Below are positions 42,961 through 51,917 of a DNA stretch of 64,000 bases, piece after piece. Source of the stretch: Marinobacterium sediminicola (GTDB lineage Bacteria > Pseudomonadota > Gammaproteobacteria > Pseudomonadales > Balneatricaceae). The stretch spans positions 2,852,001 to 2,916,000 of the forward strand of contig NZ_CP092123.1 of NCBI RefSeq assembly GCF_022343685.1. The letters run 5' to 3'. Under the pieces are notes generated by a model. The model did not search any database. It saw nothing but the letters and a program-made list of their open reading frames with translations, and was not told the origin of the DNA. Position 1 is the stretch's first letter; every line of letters begins with the position of its first letter. The position numbers and the translations under genes were made by a program.

Positions 42961-45243
42961 TTGAGAATTTCCCCCCAACACGCTGCCGCCGTGGCTCTTA
43001 CCACCGCCATCGCCGCCGCCAACGCTCAGGCCAACAGCACAATCAATCAGGACACTGTTGTCGTCAGTGCGGCTGGCATCGAACAGAAATTGACCGATGC
43101 CCCTGCTTCCATCACCGTGATCAGCCAGGAAGAGCTCAAACAGAAACCCTACCTCACCCTGCTGGATGCAGTGCGTGAAGTGGAAGGGGTCGATGTGGGG
43201 GAGACCACGGACAAGACCGGTCAGGGCGGGATCAGCATCCGCGGCATGGGGGCCGATTACACCCTGATCCTGATCGATGGCAAACGCCAGAACAACATCG
43301 GTGACATCTACCCGAACAATTTCGGCGGCAACCAGTTCAACCATATTCCACCCAGGGAGATGATCGAACGCATTGAGATCATCCGTGGCCCCGCTTCAAC
43401 GCTCTATGGCGCCGATGCCCTTGGGGGCGTCATCAACATCATCACCAAGAAGGTTGGCAGCGAGTGGCATGGCTCCGTGTCCCACAGCCAGACCATTGAG
43501 TCCAACGATGACTTTGGCAACGATCGCACCACCGACTTTTCCATCAGCGGCCCGATGATTGACGGCGTGCTGGGCCTTAACGTGCGAGGCAGTCTGTACC
43601 AGCGCGATGCGTCCACACCCGACTTTGACGATATCACCGATCCCAACGGTGACCCGGTACCGCGCGAGCTGGGTTACGGTGCCGGCGGCAAGACAGTCGA
43701 CAACGAAAACCGCAATCTGGGCCTGAGGTTCGATTTCAAGCCGACCGATAACCAGTTGCTGATGCTCGACCTCGAGACCTCGCGTCAGGAATATGACAAC
43801 GTGCCGGTGGACGGAGCCAACCCGCTGGGCACCACCGATAGCGTCGACCGCCTGCCCCGTGCCGGATATGCGCTGGAGCAGGAGTTCAGCCGTGACCAGG
43901 TATCTCTGACCCACGAAGGCGACTGGTCCTTCGGACACAGCACGGTCAGCCTGCACCATATCGCCACCAGCAATGATGGCCGCACCCTGCCACTGACCGC
44001 CGATGAGCGCCTGCTGTACGCGCAGATGGTTGCCAACGGTGCCACCGATGCCGAGATCGAGGCCGCGTTCCTGCCACGGCAGAAGCGGACACTGGAAACA
44101 CGCCAGACCACGCTGGACGTTAAATTCGACAGCCAGATCGGCAACCACTGGCTGGTCTACGGTGGGCAGTACGTGGATGCGGAGATGGAAGACGGTACGT
44201 TCGGCATGAATGGCAGCGGTTTTGCGTCCGGTAACGTACAGGAACACAAGCAGTGGTCCCTGTTTGCTGAAGACAACTGGAGCATCACCCAGGACCTGAC
44301 CCTGACCGGTGGTGTCCGCTATGATCACCACAACATCTTCGGTGGCCACGTCAGCCCGCGCGCCTACGCCAACTGGGCGATTTCGCCGGAGTGGACACTG
44401 AAAGGCGGTGTCAGCACCGGCTACAAGGCGCCCAAGGCCAGCGACCTCTACGACGGTATCACTGGTTTCGGCGGCCAGGGCACGCGCCCCTTCCATGGCA
44501 CCCCGGACCTGGAACCGGAAACCAGCGTCAGCAGCGAGCTGGCGGTGTATTACTCCCACCCGGATGGCCATAACTTTAACGCCACACTGTTCTCCAACAG
44601 ATTCAAGGACAAGATCGAGAGTGGCGATGGCATCTATCACTGTGACGACCCGGCGGCCGACGCCGACAACTGTGCCAACCTGGCGCCGGAATGGAATCAG
44701 GTACTCGGTAACGGCTACACCTTCAGTCAGCTGGTCAATATCGACAGCGCCCAGATCGACGGTGTCGAACTGGCCGGTAAACTGCATCTGACACCGACGC
44801 TGTACCTGCGCGTCAACTACACCTTCACCGATGCCCGCATCACCAGCGGCGACAACAAGGGCGAGCCGCTGAGCGGCACCGCCAAACACATGGCCAATGC
44901 CACGCTGAACTGGCAGGCAACGCCAAGCCTCAATACCTACCTGACCGCCGAGATGCGCTCCAAGCGCTTCACCAGTACACCGCGCGGCTGGGATGACGGT
45001 GTCGACTACCCGGAATACTACAAGGACTACACCCTCTATCACCTGGGCGCGAGCTATGAGGTGACGCGAAACCTGACCCTCAACGCCCGCATCAACAACC
45101 TGCTGGACGAGGACTTCACCACCTACCAGACGGTCTTTACCACCGAGGATGGTGGTGTTACCTGGGAGCCGAACTACATCGATGATTACAACGTCAAGGC
45201 CAAGTCCCGCAACTACTGGCTGTCCGCGACCTACAGTTTCTGA
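42961..45243 (+). CDS. TonB-dependent siderophore receptor (CirA/FepA-like)
   Basis: 760 aa. Signal peptide (to about residue 24), TonB box QDTVVVSA near 30-37, plug domain with TLLDAVREVEGVDVG and ISIRGMGADYTLILIDGKRQ (20 residues) and YGADALGGVINIITKK, then a 22-strand barrel ending in Phe. The plug resembles catecholate receptors (CirA, BfrA, FepA), but the ligand cannot be read. TTG start with AAGGAG eight bases upstream. Two Fur boxes precede it. Outer membrane; expected to be energised by a TonB system such as the one at 48-50 kb. Confidence 0.93.
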   Translation: MRISPQHAAAVALTTAIAAANAQANSTINQDTVVVSAAGIEQKLTDAPASITVISQEELKQKPYLTLLDAVREVEGVDVGETTDKTGQGGISIRGMGADYTLILIDGKRQNNIGDIYPNNFGGNQFNHIPPREMIERIEIIRGPASTLYGADALGGVINIITKKVGSEWHGSVSHSQTIESNDDFGNDRTTDFSISGPMIDGVLGLNVRGSLYQRDASTPDFDDITDPNGDPVPRELGYGAGGKTVDNENRNLGLRFDFKPTDNQLLMLDLETSRQEYDNVPVDGANPLGTTDSVDRLPRAGYALEQEFSRDQVSLTHEGDWSFGHSTVSLHHIATSNDGRTLPLTADERLLYAQMVANGATDAEIEAAFLPRQKRTLETRQTTLDVKFDSQIGNHWLVYGGQYVDAEMEDGTFGMNGSGFASGNVQEHKQWSLFAEDNWSITQDLTLTGGVRYDHHNIFGGHVSPRAYANWAISPEWTLKGGVSTGYKAPKASDLYDGITGFGGQGTRPFHGTPDLEPETSVSSELAVYYSHPDGHNFNATLFSNRFKDKIESGDGIYHCDDPAADADNCANLAPEWNQVLGNGYTFSQLVNIDSAQIDGVELAGKLHLTPTLYLRVNYTFTDARITSGDNKGEPLSGTAKHMANATLNWQATPSLNTYLTAEMRSKRFTSTPRGWDDGVDYPEYYKDYTLYHLGASYEVTRNLTLNARINNLLDEDFTTYQTVFTTEDGGVTWEPNYIDDYNVKAKSRNYWLSATYSF

Positions 45244-45265
45244 GTTGCCCTTCCCTGCACACAGC

Positions 45266-45294
45266 AAAAAGCGCCCTTCCGGGCGCTTTTTTTA
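45266..45294. terminator. intrinsic terminator after the receptor gene
   Basis: AAAAAGCGCCC-TTC-CGGGCGCTTTTTTT: seven-base GC stem with A/T tracts on both sides, able to terminate the receptor transcript and the convergent symporter transcript. Confidence 0.93.
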
Positions 45295-45351
45295 TTTTTC
45301 TGCAGAAACCTGCTGAACCAGCCCCCGAAGATCGGGAACTGCCCCTGAACG

Positions 45352-46731
45352 TTACAGCCCGATCAGACCGATTGCCTGCAAGAAGATCACCAGAATCACC
45401 ACCGGCACCAGGAAACGGATCAGCAGCAGCCAGAGGCGATAACCCGCACTGTCTCCACCCAGTTCAAGTGCCGTGGTTTCCGGTTTCATCACCCAGGCGG
45501 TAAACAGCGCCATCAGCAGACCGCCCAGCGGCAGCATCCAGCCGGAGATCAGATAGTCCAGCGCCTCGAAGAAGGTCTTGCCAGCCAGGGTCCAGTCGGC
45601 CCCGATGTTGAACGAGAACACCGTGCCCAGACTGAGCAGCCAGATGCCGCTGCCGCCAAGCACGCTGGCCCGCAGCCGTGACATGCCTCGCTTCTCGGTC
45701 AGCCAGGCAATGGCGGGTTCTATCAGCGAGAACGCCGAGGTCAGTGCCGCCACCGACAACATGACGAAGAACAGGGTGCCAAACAGAGTGCCAAAGGGCA
45801 TCTGACCAAAGGCAATCGGCAGGGTCACGAAGATCAGGCCGGGGCCGCCACCCGGTTCCAGGCCGTAGGCAAACACGATCGGGAAGATCGCCAACCCCGC
45901 CAACAGCGCGGCCGCCGTATCCAGCACCGCCACCAGAATCGAGGTGCGGGCGATGGAGATCTGCGGCGACAGGTAGGAACCGTAGATCATCATGGCACCG
46001 CCACCGATGCTGAGCGTAAAGAAGGCATGCCCCAGCGCAATCAGCACACCAGAGGCGCTGAGCTTGTCGAAGTCGGGCCGGAACATGAAATCGACCGCAT
46101 CACCGAAGTGGCCAGTGGTCGCGGCATAGCCCACCAGGATCAGCAGAAACAGGAACAGCAGCGGCATCAACAGGTTGGCCGCTTTCTCGAGGCCCTGACG
46201 CACGCCTCGGCCGACAATTCCGAGGGTCAGCAGCAGCACCAGCGTGCTCCAGCCGACCAGCGGCAGCGGTTGCTGCAGGTGACTATCGAACAACTGGCCG
46301 ATCTGCGGCGGCTGCATCGAGGTGAAGGTACCGGCAGCAGTCAGCGGGATGTAGGCCAGCGCCCAACCCGCCACCACAACATAGAAGCTGAGCAGCAGAA
46401 AGCCGGTCACCACACCCAGCCGACCGACATTTTTCCATGCGGGACTGGCGCCTGCCTCCTGCGCCAGCGACGCCATGGAGTTCACCGGGTTCTGCTGACC
46501 ACGACGACCGATGAGTACTTCGGCCATCAGCATGGGCACGCCAAGCAACGCTATGCAGGCCAGATAGACAAGGATAAAGGCGCCGCCGCCGTTTTCACCG
46601 GCGACATAAGGGAACTTCCAGATGTTGCCCAGGCCAACGGCTGCCCCTGCTGCAGCCAGTACAAAAGAGATTCGAGTCGACCACTGCTGTTGCGGGGCTC
46701 GACCGGACAGGGATTCGGATGAATTGCGCAT
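45352..46731 (-). CDS. NSS family sodium-dependent amino-acid symporter
   Basis: 459 aa with 11-12 membrane segments, the LeuT-fold neurotransmitter:sodium symporter family. AAAGAAVGLGNIWKFPY in TM1 (about residues 27-43) holds the sodium and substrate sites; GGGAFILVYL in TM2 and SIGGGAMMIYGSYL in TM6 are conserved. Bacterial members import amino acids such as Leu, Trp or Tyr with Na+. Convergent with the receptor gene, 60 bases downstream of the TPR gene on the same strand; no functional link to the TonB2 operon is evident. Confidence 0.92.
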   Translation of the reverse strand: MRNSSESLSGRAPQQQWSTRISFVLAAAGAAVGLGNIWKFPYVAGENGGGAFILVYLACIALLGVPMLMAEVLIGRRGQQNPVNSMASLAQEAGASPAWKNVGRLGVVTGFLLLSFYVVVAGWALAYIPLTAAGTFTSMQPPQIGQLFDSHLQQPLPLVGWSTLVLLLTLGIVGRGVRQGLEKAANLLMPLLFLFLLILVGYAATTGHFGDAVDFMFRPDFDKLSASGVLIALGHAFFTLSIGGGAMMIYGSYLSPQISIARTSILVAVLDTAAALLAGLAIFPIVFAYGLEPGGGPGLIFVTLPIAFGQMPFGTLFGTLFFVMLSVAALTSAFSLIEPAIAWLTEKRGMSRLRASVLGGSGIWLLSLGTVFSFNIGADWTLAGKTFFEALDYLISGWMLPLGGLLMALFTAWVMKPETTALELGGDSAGYRLWLLLIRFLVPVVILVIFLQAIGLIGL

Positions 46732-46791
46732 GATCTACACCTGGTTGAACAAGTGCGTATCCTGCCATATCCGGCGCCTTTTTTCTGCCCG

Positions 46792-48039
46792 TTAGCTGCG
46801 CCCCGTCTCCCGACGCGGCCCCGCAACCTGATCCAGATAGTTGAGCCAGCTTTGTGCCTGGGCTCGGGTGGCATCATGCTTGTGGGCACGGATAAAACTG
46901 GCCCGAGCCTGGTCATAGTTCGATCGATTAACGTCGGCAATGCCACTGAGCAAAAACAGGTCGGCCGCATCTGGCTTGAGTACTACTGCCTGATCAATGC
47001 TTCGTTTCATCGCATCCCAATGCTTGAGCTGCATGTCCAGGTAGGCGAGCTGCCGCCAGGTTTGGTAGTCCGGCTTGCGTTGGGCGATACGGTGAAGCGT
47101 CGCACGACCGGCCGTATACAGCTTCGCCTGCAACTGGGTTTGCGCCAGCAGCCGCTCATGCTTGAGCGTACGCTTTACCTGCTGTTTGGTCATCGCCTCA
47201 TCCAGCAGCTCGGCCGCTCGTTGCGGCAGCCCCTGCTGCAGCAGCATCTGCGCCAGCCAGATGTACTGGTGTTCCTGACTGAACTGTCCGGCCAGCCAGG
47301 CGGCCCTGAGGGTGCTCAGCGCATCGGCATGGCGGTCACGGATCTGGTAGACGCTGGCCAGCTGTTCCCAGTACCGGGCCTTTTGTGGATAACAGTTAAC
47401 CAGCAACTCCAGCACCGAAGTCGCGCCCTTCCATTGCTTGAGCTGAAAGTGCGCGGCCAGTTGCAGGCGATACCAGTCCTCAGGCGCTCGTCCTTTCATC
47501 TGGATCGCGGTCCTGACCGGCTGGATCACCCGCGACCACTGATCCAGCCGGGAGTATCCCTGTGCCAGCATCAGATAATCCTCGGCGCGAATGTTTTCGC
47601 TCTGGCCGCCCTGCGCACGTACCTGCTGCATCCACTGTTGCAGCGAAGCGACCCCCTTACGCCATTGCTCCTGCCCCATCTGCAGCTGGGCCACAGTATG
47701 CAGCAGGCGTCGCTGATCAGCCTGTGGCAAGGCGTCTAGTGCATAGGCGGCTGCGAAATGCTGGAGTGCGGCTTGTGACTGCTGTTGCACCAGCGCCAGG
47801 CTGCCCCGGAACTGTAGCGTATAAGCCCTGGCAGGCTTGCTCAGTTCCAGCGCCGACAAGGCTTTCAACACTTTCTCGGCCTGTGGATAATTTCCCTCGG
47901 CCAGTGCCTGCTGCGCCTGGCTCAGTTGCTGCAGCACGCCCGGCGACAGCTGCACCGTCTCGGCCATCGCACCAGCGCTGAATATCAGCCAGACCGGCAG
48001 CCCGACTGACAGACACAGAGATCGCATCATCCGTTTCAT
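46792..48039 (-). CDS. TPR-repeat periplasmic protein of the TonB2 operon
   Basis: 415 aa with a signal peptide (to about residue 27, GAMAE) and helical TPR-type repeats through the remainder, e.g. EGNYPQAEKVLKAL, RHADALSTLRAAW, NYDQARASFIRAHKHD. In TonB2 clusters of vibrios and relatives a TPR protein closes the operon; a scaffold role is inferred. It starts four bases after the tonB stop. Last gene of the DUF3450-ttpC-exbB-exbD-tonB-TPR set. Confidence 0.82.
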   Translation of the reverse strand: MKRMMRSLCLSVGLPVWLIFSAGAMAETVQLSPGVLQQLSQAQQALAEGNYPQAEKVLKALSALELSKPARAYTLQFRGSLALVQQQSQAALQHFAAAYALDALPQADQRRLLHTVAQLQMGQEQWRKGVASLQQWMQQVRAQGGQSENIRAEDYLMLAQGYSRLDQWSRVIQPVRTAIQMKGRAPEDWYRLQLAAHFQLKQWKGATSVLELLVNCYPQKARYWEQLASVYQIRDRHADALSTLRAAWLAGQFSQEHQYIWLAQMLLQQGLPQRAAELLDEAMTKQQVKRTLKHERLLAQTQLQAKLYTAGRATLHRIAQRKPDYQTWRQLAYLDMQLKHWDAMKRSIDQAVVLKPDAADLFLLSGIADVNRSNYDQARASFIRAHKHDATRAQAQSWLNYLDQVAGPRRETGRS

Positions 48040-48042
48040 GAT

Positions 48043-48705
48043 TTACTCCAGTTTGAACTCCAGCCGCTGACGAGTCCGGAAAGGGACGGCGGCACCGTTT
48101 TCGGTCAGTGGGTTGAAGCGCCAGCGCAGCAGCGCACGCTCAACGGCCCGATCGAACATGCCCGGCGGTTCGGCTTCGATAATCTTGAACGAGTCCGGCA
48201 CCACTCGCCCCTTGCTGTCGACGGTAAACTCGGCCACCACATGGCCATGGATACGGCGGGTCAGCGCCCGCCGTGGATACTGCGGGTTCATCCGCGATAC
48301 CGGTGTCGCGTTCAGGTTCACCGCCATGCCGGGCGATGGGGCCGGCGTGGCCACACTGATCGGCTGGGCAGCTGACAGGTCGACGGTGGCATTGATTTTC
48401 ATGCCGACCTCAACCTTGGGTGTCGGCATATTGAGCGCAACCGAAGGCGTATTCATCGCCACCGGCGATGACATGTCCGGTGTCGATGGCGTCGGCGGCG
48501 GCTCCGGCAGCAGCTCAGGTGGCGGCAGGGACTCCCGCTCGCGCACCTGGATATCCGAGTCCAGCTTCAACCGGTGCAGATTGATTGCGGTGTGTACCGA
48601 GGGCTCGGGTTCCACCGTGCGTCCGATACCGGCCAGATGCGCCATCAGCAAAAACAGCAACAGACTGACCAGCAGCGCCGGCGGCAGGAACAACAACACT
48701 CGCAT
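48043..48705 (-). CDS. tonB2: TonB2-type energy transducer
   Basis: 220 aa. One N-terminal membrane helix (about 5-25), a periplasmic Pro-rich linker (PPPELLPEPPPTPSTPD, about 62-80) and a C-terminal TonB domain with PQYPRRALTRRIHGHVVAEFTV (split) ending FRTRQRLEFKLE. Short linker typical of TonB2. Transmits the proton-motive force to outer-membrane receptors. Overlaps exbD by one base. Confidence 0.92.
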   Translation of the reverse strand: MRVLLFLPPALLVSLLLFLLMAHLAGIGRTVEPEPSVHTAINLHRLKLDSDIQVRERESLPPPELLPEPPPTPSTPDMSSPVAMNTPSVALNMPTPKVEVGMKINATVDLSAAQPISVATPAPSPGMAVNLNATPVSRMNPQYPRRALTRRIHGHVVAEFTVDSKGRVVPDSFKIIEAEPPGMFDRAVERALLRWRFNPLTENGAAVPFRTRQRLEFKLE

Positions 48706-49118
48706 CAGTTAGTCCCTTCACGCGTCGCCACGGCAACCTGCTCCACACCGGACAGCTTGACCTGATCCATCACCTGCACCAGCAGGCCTGTCCTGGCGTC
48801 CTTGTCCGCCTGAATCATCACTCCCAGGTCGGGCTGCTCCACCTTGAGCCGCTCCAGCGTCGGCCGGATCATGCGCACATCCACCGGCTGGCGGTCCAGC
48901 CAGACTTCGTCCTGGGCAGTGATCGCCAGCATCACGCCCTGGTTTTCCTTGACCTCGGCGGTGTCTGATACCGGACGTTCGATCTCGATCCCCGCTTCAC
49001 GCACGAAGCTGGTCGATACAATAAAAAAGATCAGCATGATGAACACGATATCGAGCATCGGCGTCATGTCGATCTCGGCATCGTTGTCCATCATCTCCAG
49101 ATTAAGTCGTTGCCTCAT
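48705..49118 (-). CDS. exbD2: ExbD2 biopolymer transport protein
   Basis: 137 aa. One membrane helix (about 17-38) containing the proton-relevant Asp in DIDMTPMLDIVFIMLIFF-type sequence, then a periplasmic domain. Works with ExbB to drive TonB. Starts four bases inside exbB and overlaps tonB by one base, so translation of the set is coupled. Confidence 0.94.
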   Translation of the reverse strand: MRQRLNLEMMDNDAEIDMTPMLDIVFIMLIFFIVSTSFVREAGIEIERPVSDTAEVKENQGVMLAITAQDEVWLDRQPVDVRMIRPTLERLKVEQPDLGVMIQADKDARTGLLVQVMDQVKLSGVEQVAVATREGTN

Positions 49119-49612
49119 CCTCTGGCTTCCTTCACATCCAGTCGAGTTCGTTGCAGTTGGCTCCAGCGCGCCAGTCGATTCCAGATCAGCAGGCCACTGA
49201 CCGCCACCACCATGCCGGCCAGGGTCGGCAGAGTGGCACGGGCCACACCCGCCGCCATCAGCCGGGGATTACCCGTGCCATTCAGCGCCAGGGTGTCGAA
49301 CAGGTGAATCATGCCGGTCACCGTGCCCAACAGACCGATCAACGGGCAGAGCGCCACGAGCGTGCGGATCAAGGGCAAGGCACCCTGCAGGTCCAGCAAC
49401 AGATCGGCACGCTCCAGCCGGCGCCGACCACCACCCGGTAACATGCGGTAGCGACGAATACGGCGCGGGAAATCGAACCAGCGGAACCAGATCCTCTCCA
49501 GCAGCAGCGCCCAGAGCACCAGACTGACCAGCAGCAGCGACCAGAGCACCGGTCCACCGGCATTGAAGAAGCCCGCCAGAGCTGCTTCGAACTGGGCCAG
49601 ATCAGGCAGCAT
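49115..49612 (-). CDS. exbB2: ExbB2 (MotA/TolQ/ExbB proton channel) protein
   Basis: 165 aa, short ExbB2-type. Three membrane helices; ALCPLIGLLGTVTGMIHLFDTLALNG and LMAAGVARATLPTLAGMVVAVSG (each split across conserved motifs) are the family core. ATG 49612 has AAGAGG six bases upstream and overlaps ttpC by 11 bases; the open frame continues to 49645 but those starts have no ribosome site. Confidence 0.93.
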   Translation of the reverse strand: MLPDLAQFEAALAGFFNAGGPVLWSLLLVSLVLWALLLERIWFRWFDFPRRIRRYRMLPGGGRRRLERADLLLDLQGALPLIRTLVALCPLIGLLGTVTGMIHLFDTLALNGTGNPRLMAAGVARATLPTLAGMVVAVSGLLIWNRLARWSQLQRTRLDVKEARG

Positions 49613-50948
49613 GGCGGGCCTCTTCAGCATCGCTGAGTTGTTCACGCTGGGTCGCCAGCAGCGCCAGCCCCTTCTGCTGCAATAGCTGCAGCAGGCGGCG
49701 GCTGCGCGCCGCCAGCAGGCTATGGCAGAACAGCAGCGGAATGGCCACGCACAGCCCCAACACCGTGGTCATAAGTGCCTGAGAGATGCCACCGGCCATC
49801 AGTTTGGGATCGCCGGTGCCGAACAGGGTGATGCTCTGGAAAGTGCCGATCATGCCGGTGACGGTGCCCAGCAGGCCCAGCAGCGGCGCCACCGCCGCCA
49901 CCAGCTTGAGCAGCGTCAGTCCGCGCTCCAGCAATGGTGCTTCCTTGAGCAGGGCCTCATCCACGCGCAGCTCGGTTTCATCCGAGGTGCGACCCGCCTG
50001 ACCTGCCGCCAGCACACGCCCCAGTGGATTGCGCTCACAGGCCTCATCGCCATTGCGCAGTTGAGCCCGGACGCTGAGTTCGATTTTCAGCGTCGTCAGC
50101 AGTTTCCACAGCGCTACCAGCAGACCGATGCCACCCAGCGCCAGAATGATGTAGCCCACCAGTCCACCCTGAGCGATACGCTCTTTCAGGTTGGGGGTTT
50201 GTGACAGCAAGGCCAGCAGGTTGCCGCGGCTGGGATCCACCACCAGGGCTTCACCCTGTCCCTGTACAAAGGCCCGCGCCTGATCAACCACCTTGCCGGC
50301 TGGCTGTACCGGCAGCACCTGCAACTGATCACCGGCAAATTTCAGATAATGCCCCTGCTGCGTCAGCGCCGTGAAGGGACCGATCCGCAGCACCTCCATA
50401 TCGCCACGTACACCGTTCGCCTGAATCACGGGCGCGGTAAAGCGGATGACTTCACCGGTGGCGGTCATTTCCTGCTGCAGCAGGAACCAGAGCCCTTCCA
50501 TCTCGTTCAGCGTCGGGATACGTTTCAGGTCCGCAAAAGCCAGCAGTTCGGCACGCTCGGGGTATTGCGCGGATATCATGGAGTCATCCACCAGCCCTTT
50601 CAGCTCCTGCGCCTGCTGCTTAACAACGCCGAATACTTCGCCCAGCTGGCCAGTGCGCACCCGCAAGGTCTTGCCCTGCGAGGTCAGTGCATCTTCATTG
50701 CTTTGGAACTGCTCTTTAAGCCTGGTCTGCTCGTCTTCGGCCTTCGCCAGGCGTGCCTTGGCCTGTTCCAGCAACGCCTGCTGACGAGCATGACCGGAAC
50801 GAAACTCCGCCAGGCGCACGGTATCGACCTGATGATCACTGGCTGCCTGGGAACGCACCTGCTGCAACAGCTGCTGCAGCTCATTGGCCTGGGTGGGCAT
50901 GCTGATTACCAGCAACAGCACGGTCAGTGTACGGGTCAAAACCATCAT
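49602..50948 (-). CDS. ttpC: TtpC-like ExbB/MotA/TolQ family protein of the TonB2 system
   Basis: 448 aa. Signal or anchor at 1-21, a coiled-coil periplasmic region (about 25-130, Gln/Ala/Leu-rich), then three membrane helices with VAAVAPLLGLLGTVTGMIGTF and GGISQALMTTVLGLCVAIPLLF (split) as in ExbB. TtpC is required for TonB2 function in vibrios and is absent from TonB1 systems. Its ATG overlaps the DUF3450 stop and its end overlaps exbB. Confidence 0.92.
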   Translation of the reverse strand: MMVLTRTLTVLLLVISMPTQANELQQLLQQVRSQAASDHQVDTVRLAEFRSGHARQQALLEQAKARLAKAEDEQTRLKEQFQSNEDALTSQGKTLRVRTGQLGEVFGVVKQQAQELKGLVDDSMISAQYPERAELLAFADLKRIPTLNEMEGLWFLLQQEMTATGEVIRFTAPVIQANGVRGDMEVLRIGPFTALTQQGHYLKFAGDQLQVLPVQPAGKVVDQARAFVQGQGEALVVDPSRGNLLALLSQTPNLKERIAQGGLVGYIILALGGIGLLVALWKLLTTLKIELSVRAQLRNGDEACERNPLGRVLAAGQAGRTSDETELRVDEALLKEAPLLERGLTLLKLVAAVAPLLGLLGTVTGMIGTFQSITLFGTGDPKLMAGGISQALMTTVLGLCVAIPLLFCHSLLAARSRRLLQLLQQKGLALLATQREQLSDAEEARHAA

Positions 50949-51727
50949 GAAGCCCCTCCGTTCTGGTCAATGGAGGTCAACTCCACAGGCAGTTCGAGCA
51001 GTTCGGGTACGGACTGCTGCCGGGCCATACTGATACCCTTGCGGATCGGCCAGCCGAAGTCAGACCCAAGCTGCTCCCAGCCCCCCTTCTGGCGACTCCA
51101 GCGACCGCTCTCCTCGCCATCCAGCGTCTGGTAGTAAAAGGCTACGCGCCCCAGACGCAGGAAGGTGACTTCACGGGCTTGATTGCCCTGATCCAGGGTG
51201 CCACTCCAGGCTTCCAGGGTGCGGCCGTATTCCGCCTCGATCTGGTAGGCCTCCAGAATCTGGCGATACTTCTCTGCCAGGCTGATGTCGGCACGGTCCA
51301 GCAGACGTGCCAGACGCTCGACACGTTGCTCACGCTCTTCGGTCAGGAACGGCAGATCCCGAGCCACAAACTGTTTCAGCATCGCGTGCATCCTTACCAG
51401 CAACGGCAAGGCGGCTTGCTCGGTGTGCGCAAGAGTGTTCAATTGCTCGTCGATATCGACCAATTCACGCACCTGATCTTCAACCATGCGTGATAACTGG
51501 CGGTTGTATGCCTCTATCAGCTCAGTCTGACGCAAGGTGGCGCTGTAGGTTTCGTAGTTCTCTCGGGTCTGTTGATCCAGCTGATCAATACTGCGCTGCA
51601 CCTGTGCACCTTGCCTGTGAGCCTGCTCCAGGACTTGCTGGTTTTGCTCCAGGGTACCGGCCTGAGACAATCCAGGCAGCAGTACCGGCACAGACAGCAT
51701 GACCACTTTAAATGGCATCCGGTCCAT
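50945..51727 (-). CDS. DUF3450 family protein, first gene of the TonB2 operon
   Basis: 260 aa with a signal peptide (to about residue 23, GLSQA). The mature part is mostly coiled coil (about 28-130) followed by a conserved C-terminal half with EAYQIEAEYGRTLEAWSG and RLGRVAFYYQTLDGEESG, the DUF3450 core. Always linked to TonB2 genes; function unknown, periplasmic. A second possible ATG is at 51718. A Fur-like box lies 22 bases upstream of the start. Confidence 0.85.
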   Translation of the reverse strand: MDRMPFKVVMLSVPVLLPGLSQAGTLEQNQQVLEQAHRQGAQVQRSIDQLDQQTRENYETYSATLRQTELIEAYNRQLSRMVEDQVRELVDIDEQLNTLAHTEQAALPLLVRMHAMLKQFVARDLPFLTEEREQRVERLARLLDRADISLAEKYRQILEAYQIEAEYGRTLEAWSGTLDQGNQAREVTFLRLGRVAFYYQTLDGEESGRWSRQKGGWEQLGSDFGWPIRKGISMARQQSVPELLELPVELTSIDQNGGAS

Positions 51728-51749
51728 GTAAAACTCAATTAGTAAGGTT

Positions 51750-51768
51750 AATGAAAACGATTTGCATT
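51750..51768. promoter_or_regulatory. Fur box of the TonB2 operon
   Basis: AATGAAAACGATTTGCATT, read on the other strand AATGCAAATCGTTTTCATT, is an interrupted palindrome close to pseudomonad Fur sites (AATGAnAATCATT type) and lies just before the DUF3450 gene. Confidence 0.7.
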
Positions 51769-51861
51769 ATTTACTATTTGAGCAATACATTCAATCTGCG
51801 CATCAATTCCTTGATCGACGTGCCTGCCAATAGACACGAAGATGCATTGATGACAGGCAAT

Positions 51862-51888
51862 AAAAAACCCCGCCGAAGCGGGGTTTCA
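51862..51888 (-). terminator. intrinsic terminator of the fumarase gene
   Basis: Minus strand: AAACCCCGC-TTCG-GCGGGGTTTTTTA. Six-base GC stem with the stable TTCG loop and a T tract, 30 bases after the fumarase stop. Confidence 0.92.
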
Positions 51889-51917
51889 TCAATCAGGGGT
51901 GGATCAGGAATTCAGCA

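Noticed and set aside
43396-45267. Long open frame antisense to the TonB receptor
   Set aside because: Mirror of the receptor gene with no start signal or recognisable domain; similar antisense frames over fumarase and groL were dropped for the same reason.
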